This document shows, one piece after another, positions 56,878 through 64,000 of a DNA stretch of 64,000 nt. The translations under genes and the position numbers were made by a program. Within the stretch, counting starts at the first letter, position 1, and the number at the start of each line of letters is the position of its first letter. Below the pieces are notes generated by a model that ran no database searches, had not been told where the DNA came from, and saw only the letters and a program-made list of their open reading frames with translations. The stretch comes from Candidatus Cloacimonadota bacterium (GTDB lineage Bacteria; Cloacimonadota; Cloacimonadia; Cloacimonadales; Cloacimonadaceae). The stretch lies in assembly GCA_029781115.1 (NCBI GenBank), contig JAKOXG010000011.1, forward strand, positions 186,001 through 250,000. The letters are read 5' to 3'.

Positions 56878-56896
56878 GTAAATTTATGGAGTTCAG

Positions 56897-58024
56897 ATGA
56901 ATACAGATGTCGTAAAGTATTTCTTGGAGCTCGTTTGCATAGATAGTGAATCTGGGAACGAGCGTAAAGTGGCAGATAAGCTCAAGGCGGATTTGACTGC
57001 CATGGGAGCCGAGGTGTTTGAAGATGAAGCTCATCTTGAACATGGCGGCAATGCGGGCAACGTATTTGCACGTTTTGAGGGCAATCCGGAGAAGGAGCCC
57101 ATCCTCTTTTGTGCGCATATGGATACGGTCAAACCGGGCAATGGTATCAAACCCATCATCACCGATGGAGTGATCCACACGGATGGCAGCACGATTTTGG
57201 GATCCGACGACAAATCCGGCGTGGCGGAGATCATGATCGGCATCAAACGAGTGATAGATAGCGGCGAAGACCATGCTCCGATCGAGGTTCTCTTTACCAT
57301 CTGTGAAGAGATAGGCCTCCTGGGTGCGCGTTCTTTTGACAAGAGCAAGATCAAGGCCAAGCTCGCCTATGCCTTCGACAGCCATGAAGTGGGCGAAGTG
57401 ATTATCGGCGCACCTTCGGCGGAAAAGTTCAAGATCATCATCAAGGGCAAGGAAGCGCATGCGGGCGTGGAGCCTGAAAATGGGATCAACGCCATTCGCG
57501 TGGCCTCCGAAGCCATTGCCATGATGCCCAATGGGCGCATAGACCACGAATCCACCTGCAATATGGGTAAAATCTCCGGCGGTATCGCCACCAACATCGT
57601 GCCCAATGAGATCGTGATCCATGGCGAGGCCAGAAGCCATGACAACTCCAAGCTGGACAGGATCATCGGTGAGGTCAAACAGGCTTTGGATACGGCGGTG
57701 CAACGTTATCAACTGCCGCATGGTCAGGCTTCATATGAGTTCATCAATTCCCGTGATTATGTGGCTTTCAGCATTGCGGAAGATCATCCTGCGGTGCTGC
57801 TGGCCAAAAACGCACTCACCAGCCTGGGCATAGAACCCAATATCAAGAAAGGTGGCGGCGGCAGCGATGCCAATATCCTCAATCTGGCCGGTATTTCCAC
57901 CCTCATCTGCGGCAGTGGCATGGACAACGTGCACACCGTGCGCGAGCGGATCAAGGTCTCTGAGCTGGAAAAAGGCGCAGACTTGGTGCAGGCCATGATC
58001 GTCGCACATTCCAAACAGGAGTGA
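56897..58024 (+). CDS. M20 family peptidase (PepT-like)
   Basis: The 375-residue zinc aminopeptidase has FCAHMDTVKPGNG (about 75, His-x-Asp zinc site), GSDDKSGVAEI (about 110) and the Glu pair CEEIGLLG (about 138). A dimerisation domain follows (about 185-290), and the terminal GGGSDANILNLAGI...MDNVHT carries the last zinc ligand. PepT-type enzymes cleave tripeptides or related substrates in the cytoplasm. It is first in a five-gene operon with dapB and dapF; the peptidase stop overlaps the dapB ribosome binding site. Confidence 0.9.
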   Translation: MNTDVVKYFLELVCIDSESGNERKVADKLKADLTAMGAEVFEDEAHLEHGGNAGNVFARFEGNPEKEPILFCAHMDTVKPGNGIKPIITDGVIHTDGSTILGSDDKSGVAEIMIGIKRVIDSGEDHAPIEVLFTICEEIGLLGARSFDKSKIKAKLAYAFDSHEVGEVIIGAPSAEKFKIIIKGKEAHAGVEPENGINAIRVASEAIAMMPNGRIDHESTCNMGKISGGIATNIVPNEIVIHGEARSHDNSKLDRIIGEVKQALDTAVQRYQLPHGQASYEFINSRDYVAFSIAEDHPAVLLAKNALTSLGIEPNIKKGGGGSDANILNLAGISTLICGSGMDNVHTVRERIKVSELEKGADLVQAMIVAHSKQE

Positions 58025-58026
58025 AG

Positions 58027-58773
58027 ATGCTCAACATCGCTTTGATCGGTTATGGCAAGATGGGCAAGATGCTCCACAGCCTGGCGGAAGCGCATGGTTG
58101 CTGCGTGAAAGCCATCATCGACCCCGCACATCCGGAACATGCCGGCAAGATAGATGCAGACCTGTTGCGGGAGGTGGAGGTGTGTCTGGACTTCACGCAT
58201 CCTCAAGTGGTGATGGATAACATCAGGCAGCTTGCCGCTTTGAAGAAGAATTTAGTGATCGGCACCACAGGCTGGTATGAGCAGATGGATGAGGTGAAGA
58301 AGCTCGCTGAAGAACACCAGATCGGCATCGTCTATGGCGCAAACTTCTCCATCGGGATGAATATCTTTGACCGCATCCTGGCGCATGCTACAGATCTGAT
58401 GGATAAATTCAGGGCTTACGACGTCTGGGGCATGGAGATGCATCACAATCAAAAGGCAGACAGCCCCTCCGGCACAGCGATCCAGCTGGCCAATACCATC
58501 ATCAAACACCATGGCCTCAAGGAGAAAGCCGTGTTTGAAAAGGTGGATTATGTGATCAAGCCTGAAGAATTGCACTTTGCATCCGTGCGCGGCGGCAGCA
58601 TTCCGGGCGTGCATCGCATTGGCTTTGATAGTGAAGCCGACAGCATCACGCTGGAACACAGCATCCGCAACCGCAGTGGCCTGGCTCTGGGAGCCTTGGA
58701 AGCGGCCTTATGGATACGGGGCAAGAAAGGTTTTTACAGTTTCAATCAGATGATGGACGAGCGGCTATGTTGA
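58027..58773 (+). CDS. dapB: 4-hydroxy-tetrahydrodipicolinate reductase
   Basis: I prefer ATG 58027 (CAGGAG five bases upstream); a GTG at 58021 is in frame. The 248-residue product has the NAD(P) motif GYGKMGKML (about 8-16), DFTHPQVV and the central EMHHNQKADSPSGTA (about 138-152, catalytic His and Lys). The C-terminal GLALGALEAALWIRGKKGFY is typical. It performs the second committed step to lysine/diaminopimelate. It overlaps dapF by 7 bp. Confidence 0.93.
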   Translation: MLNIALIGYGKMGKMLHSLAEAHGCCVKAIIDPAHPEHAGKIDADLLREVEVCLDFTHPQVVMDNIRQLAALKKNLVIGTTGWYEQMDEVKKLAEEHQIGIVYGANFSIGMNIFDRILAHATDLMDKFRAYDVWGMEMHHNQKADSPSGTAIQLANTIIKHHGLKEKAVFEKVDYVIKPEELHFASVRGGSIPGVHRIGFDSEADSITLEHSIRNRSGLALGALEAALWIRGKKGFYSFNQMMDERLC

Positions 58774-59546
58774 TTCCCTTCACCAAGATGCAAGCGCAGG
58801 GAAACGACTTTATTTTCCTGAAGCAGCCTCAGCAAGAGGCGCAGGAACTGCCTCGCTTGGCGCAAAGCATCTGTGACCGCCACTTTGGCGTGGGTGCGGA
58901 TGGCTTGGTCTTGGTGATCGATGATGAGGAAGCGGACGCCCGCATGGTGATCTACAATTCCGATGGCACACGCCCGGCGATGTGCGGTTCAGCCTTGCGT
59001 TGCACCGGCTGGTTGGTGGGTCAGAAAAAGCAGAAAGACGCCTTGAGGATCAGGACAGATTCCGGCTTCCGTGAGGTGCAGGTGGACAGGGACAAGGGCG
59101 AAGTTACAGCCGTCATCGGCTATCCGCAGCTCAGGGAGAAGGATCTGGTCTTGTTTGGGCTCAAGGGCTCTTTGGTGGACGTGGGCAATCTGCACTTTGT
59201 GACTTGGTGGGATGATCTGGAGCCAAAGCCGCATCTGCTCTTTGGAGCCAAGATAGAAAAGACGGCGGGCTATGAGAGCGGCATCAATTCCATGTATGCG
59301 CGGCGCATCTCAGCAGACGAAGTGGAGCTGCTGATCTGGGAAAATGCTTGCGGAGCCACCTTAGCCTGCGGGACGGGTGCCAGTGCTACGCTCAAGGTAG
59401 GCGTGGAGCTGGGGCTGCTCAATAGCGAAGTCACCATCCACATGCCCGGCGGCAGCGTGCAGGCATGCTTGAATCCGGATCAGGGCGTGAGCTTGGGTGG
59501 CGCAGTGAAAGAGGTGTTTGAAGGAGCCTTTCCTTGGAAAATTTAG
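58767..59546 (+). CDS. dapF: Diaminopimelate epimerase
   Basis: The start is ATG 58767, inside the dapB end; the frame runs further up, but MLIPFTKMQAQGNDFIFL is the family start. The 259-residue protein has both catalytic cysteines: PAMCGSALRC (about 75) and ACGATLACGTGAS (about 205). It converts LL- to meso-diaminopimelate, needed for peptidoglycan. It overlaps dapB by 7 bp and the next gene by 13 bp. Confidence 0.94.
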   Translation: MLIPFTKMQAQGNDFIFLKQPQQEAQELPRLAQSICDRHFGVGADGLVLVIDDEEADARMVIYNSDGTRPAMCGSALRCTGWLVGQKKQKDALRIRTDSGFREVQVDRDKGEVTAVIGYPQLREKDLVLFGLKGSLVDVGNLHFVTWWDDLEPKPHLLFGAKIEKTAGYESGINSMYARRISADEVELLIWENACGATLACGTGASATLKVGVELGLLNSEVTIHMPGGSVQACLNPDQGVSLGGAVKEVFEGAFPWKI

Positions 59547-60157
59547 GGCAATATCTCAAGAAACAGCGTGAAGCTCAAGGCCTTGATTACTTCATGGTCT
59601 ACACGGATATACGCCTCAAAGAAGAGCAGGTGAAGCTGATCGAGGACAATCGATTCTTCGAGCTGGGGCCGCACGGCATGGTCAGGTCTATCGTTTACAA
59701 CTACGCCCGCTACTTGGGCGCTGACTTGACCGAAGTGAAAAAAGAGCTGGAAATCCTGATCCCGGAAGTCTCCCACAAGCTGCAACTGCCGCAAGAAGAT
59801 AAGAAAGAAAAGAAGATAATGCTTTCCACCAACCTTTTGTGGGGCTTGGGGATTGCCGTATTTGTGGTGATCCTGGGGATGATCGTCTATCATGCCTATA
59901 TCAATGGCTGGCTCACGCCTCCGCCCATTCTCAAGCAAGGCAGCGACAGCCTGAAGACCACCACCGTGGTGCCGGATGAGGAGATCCCGCTGCCGGACAG
60001 CAGTAGGCTGAAGATGCTGGAACTCACCGAGGAATTGAACAAGAAACCCAAGCCCGACGACGAAGATAAGGACGGCAAACGCACCAGACCCAAAAAGACG
60101 GATAATACAGACTACATCAAGACTTTCATGGAAGATAGCCCCGTGAATCGGGAATAG
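59534..60157 (+). CDS. RodZ-like helix-turn-helix membrane protein
   Basis: The TTG at 59534 with AAGGAG seven bases upstream gives 207 residues. The head is a cytoplasmic helix-turn-helix of the HTH_25 type (LGQYLKKQREAQGL...DIRLKEEQVKLIEDN, 4-70). A single transmembrane helix follows (about 97-118). The short periplasmic tail is rich in Lys, Asp and Pro (about 120-207). This is RodZ architecture without the usual C-terminal beta domain. RodZ links MreB to the cell-wall machinery, which suits its place behind dapB-dapF. Confidence 0.78.
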   Translation: MENLGQYLKKQREAQGLDYFMVYTDIRLKEEQVKLIEDNRFFELGPHGMVRSIVYNYARYLGADLTEVKKELEILIPEVSHKLQLPQEDKKEKKIMLSTNLLWGLGIAVFVVILGMIVYHAYINGWLTPPPILKQGSDSLKTTTVVPDEEIPLPDSSRLKMLELTEELNKKPKPDDEDKDGKRTRPKKTDNTDYIKTFMEDSPVNRE

Positions 60158-60184
60158 GCTTCCTGTGAAATGAGGAACCAGACA

Positions 60185-60496
60185 ATGACCGAGAAATCAT
60201 GCGTATTCTGCAACATAGACCCTGATAAATACATCGCTTCAAACGAGCTTTTCTATGCCATCCCAGACCATAAACCCGCTGTCAAAGGGCACACGCTGAT
60301 CATCAGCAAGCGCCACGCGGAGACCTATTTTGAGCTGAATGCCGAAGAAGCTGCGCAGATGCAGGAAATCATCCTGACAGTGAAGCAGCACCTGGATGAA
60401 AAGTATCAGCCCAGAGGCTATAAAATGCTGATGAACTGCGGCAGAGCGGCCGGACAGCAGGTCTTCCATTTCCATCTGCATTTGTTGCCTTTTTAG
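60185..60496 (+). CDS. HIT family hydrolase
   Basis: ATG 60185 gives 103 residues starting MTEKSCVFC; a second ATG at 60170 is in frame but less likely. The zinc-type CxxC (CVFCN) and the histidine triad HFHLHLLPF at the very end are clear. Members hydrolyse nucleotide phosphoramidates or dinucleotides (HinT/YcfF type). It ends three residues after the triad, as usual for short HinT proteins. Last gene of the operon. Confidence 0.9.
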   Translation: MTEKSCVFCNIDPDKYIASNELFYAIPDHKPAVKGHTLIISKRHAETYFELNAEEAAQMQEIILTVKQHLDEKYQPRGYKMLMNCGRAAGQQVFHFHLHLLPF

Positions 60497-60878
60497 GGCC
60501 GACTGTGGCGGTTAGGTGTTAGGTTTTAGGTGTTAGGTTTTAGGTGTTAGGGCTGACGCTCGCAGTATGGTCGCTTGCCAAAGCGACCCACCCGTAGCCG
60601 GCGCTCGCCGTAGCGCCGCAATCAAGCGCAGCTTGATGTTTACAAAGGCAAAACAGCGTTAGCTGGCCATAATTCGTGTAATTCGTGGGAAAAACAAGAA
60701 AGCCCAGAACCATATGGAATGCAACCAAGATCACACACATCTATGAGACCAGCGCAGCTTTCTCTCCCTCTCTCGCTCTCTCCCTCATGCCGACGCAAGC
60801 GACCCTACAGCGAGCGTCAGCGACCGACGGGGCCTTCGGCAAGTTATGAGTTGCCAGTTGTGAGTCGCTGCTTCCTAT
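60497..60878. repeat. Repeat mosaic after the HIT gene
   Basis: A heptamer array of TTAGGTG/TTAGGTT units (60511-60551) begins 15 bp after the stop. The hairpin GGTCGCTTGCCAAAGCGACC is at 60569-60588. CGCAGCTTGATG, GCGTTAGCTGGCCATAATTC and the AATTCGTG motif (60668-60690) follow. A pyrimidine tract CTCTCCCTCATGCCGACGC is at about 60777-60795. No terminator of the classic type is seen; the hairpins may serve. Confidence 0.7.
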
Positions 60879-61161
60879 CGAAACTCGCCCATAATTTGTT
60901 TACCGATAACTGAGGTAAGCGCAAAGGTTGACTTTTCGTCCGCCTTACCCACCTGCCCGACATCCATTTTCCTCCCACTTGGCTCTTCCTCCTAACTTAC
61001 TGCTTTCTTACTCGTTAGCTGTTCGAGGAGCAGGAGAGCAGCAGGGAAGGAGTTGGAAGTCCGCATGGAATCGGCATTTGAGGAGGGTCTTTGATAGGGG
61101 TTATAGGTTGCTGTGTTATAGTAATGTGTCAAATGTTGATTTTTGGCCTGCTTTTTCTGAC
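60879..61161 (+). repeat. ~280-bp interspersed repeat, copy 4
   Basis: Nearly identical to copy 3 from CGAAACTCGCCCATAATTTG to TTGATTTTTGGCCTGCTTTT. It lacks the end hairpin, which is cut off at GACAGTGGCGG where a heptamer array starts. So the repeat is truncated at its right end by another module. Confidence 0.85.
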
Positions 61162-61598
61162 AGTGGCGGTTAGGTGTTAGGTTTTAGGTGTTAGGTGTTA
61201 GGGCTGCGCTGGTTTCAGGGATGCGCGTGCTTTTGGTTGAGATCCATATGGCTTTGGGGCTTTCTTGTTTTTCCCACGAATTACACGAATTAACACGAAT
61301 TATGGCCAGCTAACGCTGGCTTTGCTTGCAAGGCGGGTAATGATGGGCTTAGCTTGCTTTTTCGGCGAGTGACAGTGTTCACTAAAGCACACTAACCCCT
61401 GAGATCAGCGCAGCTTTCTCTCCCTCTCTCCCTCATGCCGGCACAGCCGGCCCCGTCCATACAGCGAGCGTCAGCTCCTAACACCTAACACCTAAAGCCT
61501 AACACCTGGCCGGCGCAGCCGGCCCCCGTCCATACAGCGAGCGTCAGCTCCTAACACCTAACACCTAAAGCCTAACACCTGGCAGGCGCAGCCGGCCC
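61162..61598. repeat. Repeat mosaic with a 73-bp tandem duplication, next to the alcohol dehydrogenase 3' end
   Basis: Heptamer arrays are at 61169-61203, 61477-61507 and 61550-61580. The block 61268-61440 matches 51366-51510 but has an extra ~28 bp. A 73-bp unit (CGGC-CAGCCGGCCCC, GTCCATACAGCGAGCGTCAG, then heptamers) is present twice in tandem (61438-61583), with GTCCATAC at 61455 and 61528. The island ends at the TAG stop of the alcohol dehydrogenase gene (61599-61601). Confidence 0.75.
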
Positions 61599-62738
61599 CT
61601 AATAAGCCAGCAACAAAAGCGCTTCGATATCCGCTCTTTCCAGCTTGCTAAAGCCTCCCAGGGTTCCGGATGAGGTGATGATCTCCAAAAGCACGGGCAG
61701 GTCTTCATCCTGGATGCCCAGTTCTCTCAATGAGGTCGGGGCGCCCCAAGCGGAGATTTTCTCCCTGAACTTATGTAGAGCACGGCAGACGTTATCCTCG
61801 TCCCAGACGTCTTTGGCCCAGCCGGAGAAGCGTTTGGGCATCTTTTGGTTCATATATTCAATCCAGGCGGGGAAGACGACTCCCAAGCCTTCACCGTGAG
61901 CGATCTGGGGTTTGAGCGCGGAAAATGCATGTTCGATGGTGTGGCAAGCCCAATCGCCTCCCTTATGACCCACGCCGCTGATGCCGTTGAGGGCTAAAGT
62001 GGCGCACCAAGCCAAATTTGCCCTGGCTACCATATCCGCCGCATTCTCCTGCAGCCTGTCCGTCATCTCCATGATGGTCTTGAGCAGGGCGGCATTGATG
62101 GCATTGGTGGCGATGGCATCTTCTTCGGCAAAGTAATATTCCAGAATGTGGGCGGTGGCATCCAAGGCGCCGCTGACGGTCTGCCGGAAAGGTAAACTGG
62201 CCTGCACCGTGGGGTCAATAATGGTAAACTTGGGGAAAAGCAGCGGCGAACCGAGCCCTGCTTTGCAGGTGGTCTCGCTGTTGGTGATCACGGCAAAGCT
62301 GTTCATTTCGCTGCCTGTGGCGGAGAGGGTGAGCACGGTGTAGACGGGAAGCGCCGCTTTGATGCTTTCTTCACCGGTGACAGCTTTCCAGATGTCGTCC
62401 ATATAAAAGCCGGCAGCTACCGCTTTGCCACTATCGATCACGCTGCCGCCACCCACGGCCAAGACGGAATCCACCTGCTCCTGATGGGCCAAAGCGATGA
62501 TCTCACGCACCTTTTCCAAGGTGGGATTGGATTGCACGCCCCAAGCTTCCACCCAGTCTATACCTGAATCTTTAAGGCTTTGCACCACTTGGTCATAGAC
62601 GCTGTTTTTGCGGATCGAGCCTCCACCCGCAACCAGCAATACTTTCTTGGCACCATGCTTCTGCAACTGAGTGCCCAAAACGCTTATCATACCACTACCA
62701 AAAAACACCCTGGTGGGATTGTGAAAAACAAATTCCAT
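61599..62738 (-). CDS. Iron-containing alcohol dehydrogenase (butanol dehydrogenase/YqhD-like)
   Basis: I choose the ATG at 62738 (MEFVFHNPTRVFFG), with AGGAGT six bases upstream, over the longer frame. The 379-residue product has the cofactor motif VGGGSVIDSGKAVAAG (about 94-109), LSATGSEMN (about 143) and DATAHILEYYF. The metal ligands lie in HTIEHAFSALKPQIAHGEGL (about 260-280). The group reduces aldehydes with NADPH. Alone on its strand; the promoter region holds a strong upstream terminator (62962-62998), which may attenuate expression. Confidence 0.88.
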   Translation of the reverse strand: MEFVFHNPTRVFFGSGMISVLGTQLQKHGAKKVLLVAGGGSIRKNSVYDQVVQSLKDSGIDWVEAWGVQSNPTLEKVREIIALAHQEQVDSVLAVGGGSVIDSGKAVAAGFYMDDIWKAVTGEESIKAALPVYTVLTLSATGSEMNSFAVITNSETTCKAGLGSPLLFPKFTIIDPTVQASLPFRQTVSGALDATAHILEYYFAEEDAIATNAINAALLKTIMEMTDRLQENAADMVARANLAWCATLALNGISGVGHKGGDWACHTIEHAFSALKPQIAHGEGLGVVFPAWIEYMNQKMPKRFSGWAKDVWDEDNVCRALHKFREKISAWGAPTSLRELGIQDEDLPVLLEIITSSGTLGGFSKLERADIEALLLLAY

Positions 62739-62961
62739 AGTGTTACTCCTAAACAACTTAGCAACCGGAACGAGCCCGGCTTTGACTGACAAAATGCTTT
62801 GAAAAAGCTGCGGAAAACCACAAGTCCTTCATGATGAAAATATAAGCTGCCGGACTGAATAGACAAGGGGAAATTGCCTCGCCTGTGCGGTGGTGGTTTT
62901 GCTGAGGGGAAGGGAGCGTAAGTGAGTATATATAGTTAAGGACGGCCTCTATGGCAGATAT

Positions 62962-62998
62962 AAAAAAACGTGGAGTTCGCCGGAGAGGCGACTCCACG
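62962..62998 (-). terminator. Strong intrinsic terminator in the leader of the alcohol dehydrogenase gene
   Basis: CGTGGAGT...ACTCCACG with inner CGCC...GGCG (62969-62998) is followed on the minus strand by seven T. No gene on this strand ends here. A promoter-like TTGACA-18-TATGGT lies 40-70 bp upstream, so it would end a ~70-nt transcript. Confidence 0.8.
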
Positions 62999-63031
62999 CT
63001 TCGGAGGGCATTCTATGTAGGGTCTGTATGA
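62962..63031 (-). ncRNA. Candidate ~70-nt leader or small RNA
   Basis: It is bounded by a promoter-like pair (63037-63066) and the terminator at 62962-62998. It could be an independent small RNA or an attenuated leader of the alcohol dehydrogenase gene 224 bp downstream. No known riboswitch was recognised. Confidence 0.35.
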
Positions 63032-63036
63032 TGTTC

Positions 63037-63066
63037 ACCATATTATTCCGCCTGTTCTGGTGTCAA
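63037..63066 (-). promoter_or_regulatory. Promoter upstream of the terminator
   Basis: On the minus strand: TTGACA (63066-63061), an 18-bp spacer and TATGGT (63042-63037). A perfect -35 and a fair -10. Confidence 0.5.
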
Positions 63067-63306
63067 GAGTAATCTTCATCAATTTGGATTTGGCTTGTGG
63101 AATAAAATCAACTTTTCTGGACTGCGGATGCCTATGTATCTGATTCTATAGACGATTATGAAACGTCAAATTAGCCGGATAAAATGAACATAATTTTTGG
63201 GAAGGCTCCGATTTTCCCCCGGATGGGTTGATAAAAGGCAACTGCTGCCACATGGCTTTTTGATGTTGGTGCACAAATTCCTGCTATCTTGCTGCAAACA
63301 AAAGCG

Positions 63307-64000
63307 ATGGCCATCTTTTACCACTTTGGTATTGACAGAATTGCGCCCTCCTCTCAGGCTTACCTCGTGCATTACATCGTTCACTTTCCCCTCAATTTGG
63401 CTAAAGAATTCAGCTATCACAGCCGGCAGCGTTTGGAGCCCGGCTGCCGCGTCCTGGTGTCTTTAAACGGCAAGGATACCATCGGCATCACCGGTGAAGA
63501 GGTCTTGAATCCGCCCCAGGGTATCCGCTACCGGGACATCCTGGAGGTCTTGGATACCGAGCCCATCATCACGCCGGAATTGATGCAATTGGCCGCTTGG
63601 ATGGCAGATTATTATCTGTGCAGCATGGGGATATGCCTCTTCAGCATGCTGCCCGGAAACCTGATTCCCGATCCGAGTGCGCTCATCCAAAAGAGGGAAG
63701 GTGCCCAAGTGAGCGATCCGGAGCTGGCAGAACTGCTGAAGGACGGCCTTTGGCATCAGCTGGCTCAAATAAAGGCAGACCTGCCCAACCGTCCCATTTA
63801 CAAGCTGATAGAGCAGGCTGAAGAGGCGGATGAGATCGAGGTGGAACGCAGTGTGGGAGCCAAGGACAAGCCAAGATACGCAAACTTCGTAAGTCTGCTG
63901 CCTGCCCCTGATCCCTTTCCCAAAGTGGCTGATCGACAGAGCGAGGCGATTGAGGTGCTCAAGGCTTCCGGAGGCAGGATGCCCATGGCGGAGCTGGCGC
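63307..64000 (+). CDS. priA: Primosomal protein N' (PriA), N-terminal part
   Basis: Open from ATG 63307 to the right edge; 231 codons are present. The N-terminal 3'-end-binding domain is recognised by VHFPLNLAKEFSYHSRQRL, then GCRVLVSLNGKDTIGI. LAAWMADYYLCSMGICLFSML matches PriA's A-x2-Y-x(C/S)-G-x3-LP pattern. The helicase motifs would lie beyond the window. PriA restarts stalled replication forks. The upstream ribosome binding site is poor; GTG 63369 lies inside conserved sequence and is unlikely. Confidence 0.85.
   Translation, partial: MAIFYHFGIDRIAPSSQAYLVHYIVHFPLNLAKEFSYHSRQRLEPGCRVLVSLNGKDTIGITGEEVLNPPQGIRYRDILEVLDTEPIITPELMQLAAWMADYYLCSMGICLFSMLPGNLIPDPSALIQKREGAQVSDPELAELLKDGLWHQLAQIKADLPNRPIYKLIEQAEEADEIEVERSVGAKDKPRYANFVSLLPAPDPFPKVADRQSEAIEVLKASGGRMPMAELA

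Noticed and set aside
60928-61173. Similar ~80-90-codon ORFs in interspersed repeat copies 3 and 4 (the other at 37222-37497)
   Set aside because: They are alike because the DNA repeat is alike; the frame is not kept in copies 1 and 2, there is no ribosome binding site, and differences do not favour third positions.
63166-63420. An 84-codon minus-strand frame near the right end
   Set aside because: It overlaps the conserved start of priA and lacks a start signal; the terminator at 62962 alone is not enough to support it.
1-64000. tRNA, rRNA, transposase or prophage genes
   Set aside because: I looked for them in all intergenic stretches and among the open frames and saw none.

Overview
The window reads as a chromosomal segment of a Gram-negative, probably anaerobic bacterium of the FCB group. 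My best guess is Cloacimonadota or a near relative. The evidence is two very large secreted proteins ending in a FlgD-like/type IX-like sorting domain with an NPFNPETT-type motif, a long Bacteroidota-style SecA, an LPS gene (kdsB), an MCE/MlaD protein and diaminopimelate genes (dapB, dapF). The lineage is inferred from protein style only; there is no rRNA in the window. Almost every recognisable gene is housekeeping. They are packed into tight operons with 4-bp overlaps and separated by intergenic islands full of short repeats.

Layout. 1-7229 (minus): operon lepB - hemW - cca-type nucleotidyltransferase - unknown secreted protein - mlaD-like - peptidase-MA/beta-propeller protein (cut by the left edge). 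7230-8775: a CRISPR array of eight repeats with no cas genes, hairpin repeats and copy 1 of a ~280-bp interspersed repeat. 8776-10308 (plus): nucleotide-sugar dehydrogenase. 10389-18268 (minus): cls - addB - addA. 18269-20551: a sigma-factor-like gene, an orphan copy of a promoter box and repeat copy 2. 20552-27247 (minus): secA - topA - ABC permease. 27476-30905 (plus): small membrane protein, tldD - pmbA, small zinc-ribbon protein. 31086-36810 (minus): queD - engB - mnmG - LPP20-like lipoprotein - kdsB - UshA-like nucleotidase. 36811-38174: repeat island with copy 3. 38175-48803 (plus): sigma-like gene, 2010-residue surface protein, truncated sigma-like gene, 787-residue beta-helix surface protein. 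49340-51094 (plus): SLC13-type transporter. 51617-54178 (minus): clpB with a CIRCE operator, divergent from ettA (plus). 56897-60496 (plus): M20 peptidase - dapB - dapF - rodZ-like - HIT. 60497-61598: repeat island with copy 4. 61599-62738 (minus): iron alcohol dehydrogenase behind a leader that contains a terminator. 63307-64000 (plus): start of priA.

The most interesting signal is a three-member family of ECF-sigma-like proteins. It is linked to sorting-domain surface proteins and to a 75-nt promoter box that occurs twice at 83% identity without gaps. The three loci are in three states: complete; sigma gene plus box but no target gene; and broken sigma gene plus target but no box. A second signal is the intergenic repeat system: a structured ~280-bp element (four copies), telomere-like heptamer arrays and small hairpin modules. 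These sit at gene 3' ends and in several cases supply the stop codon.
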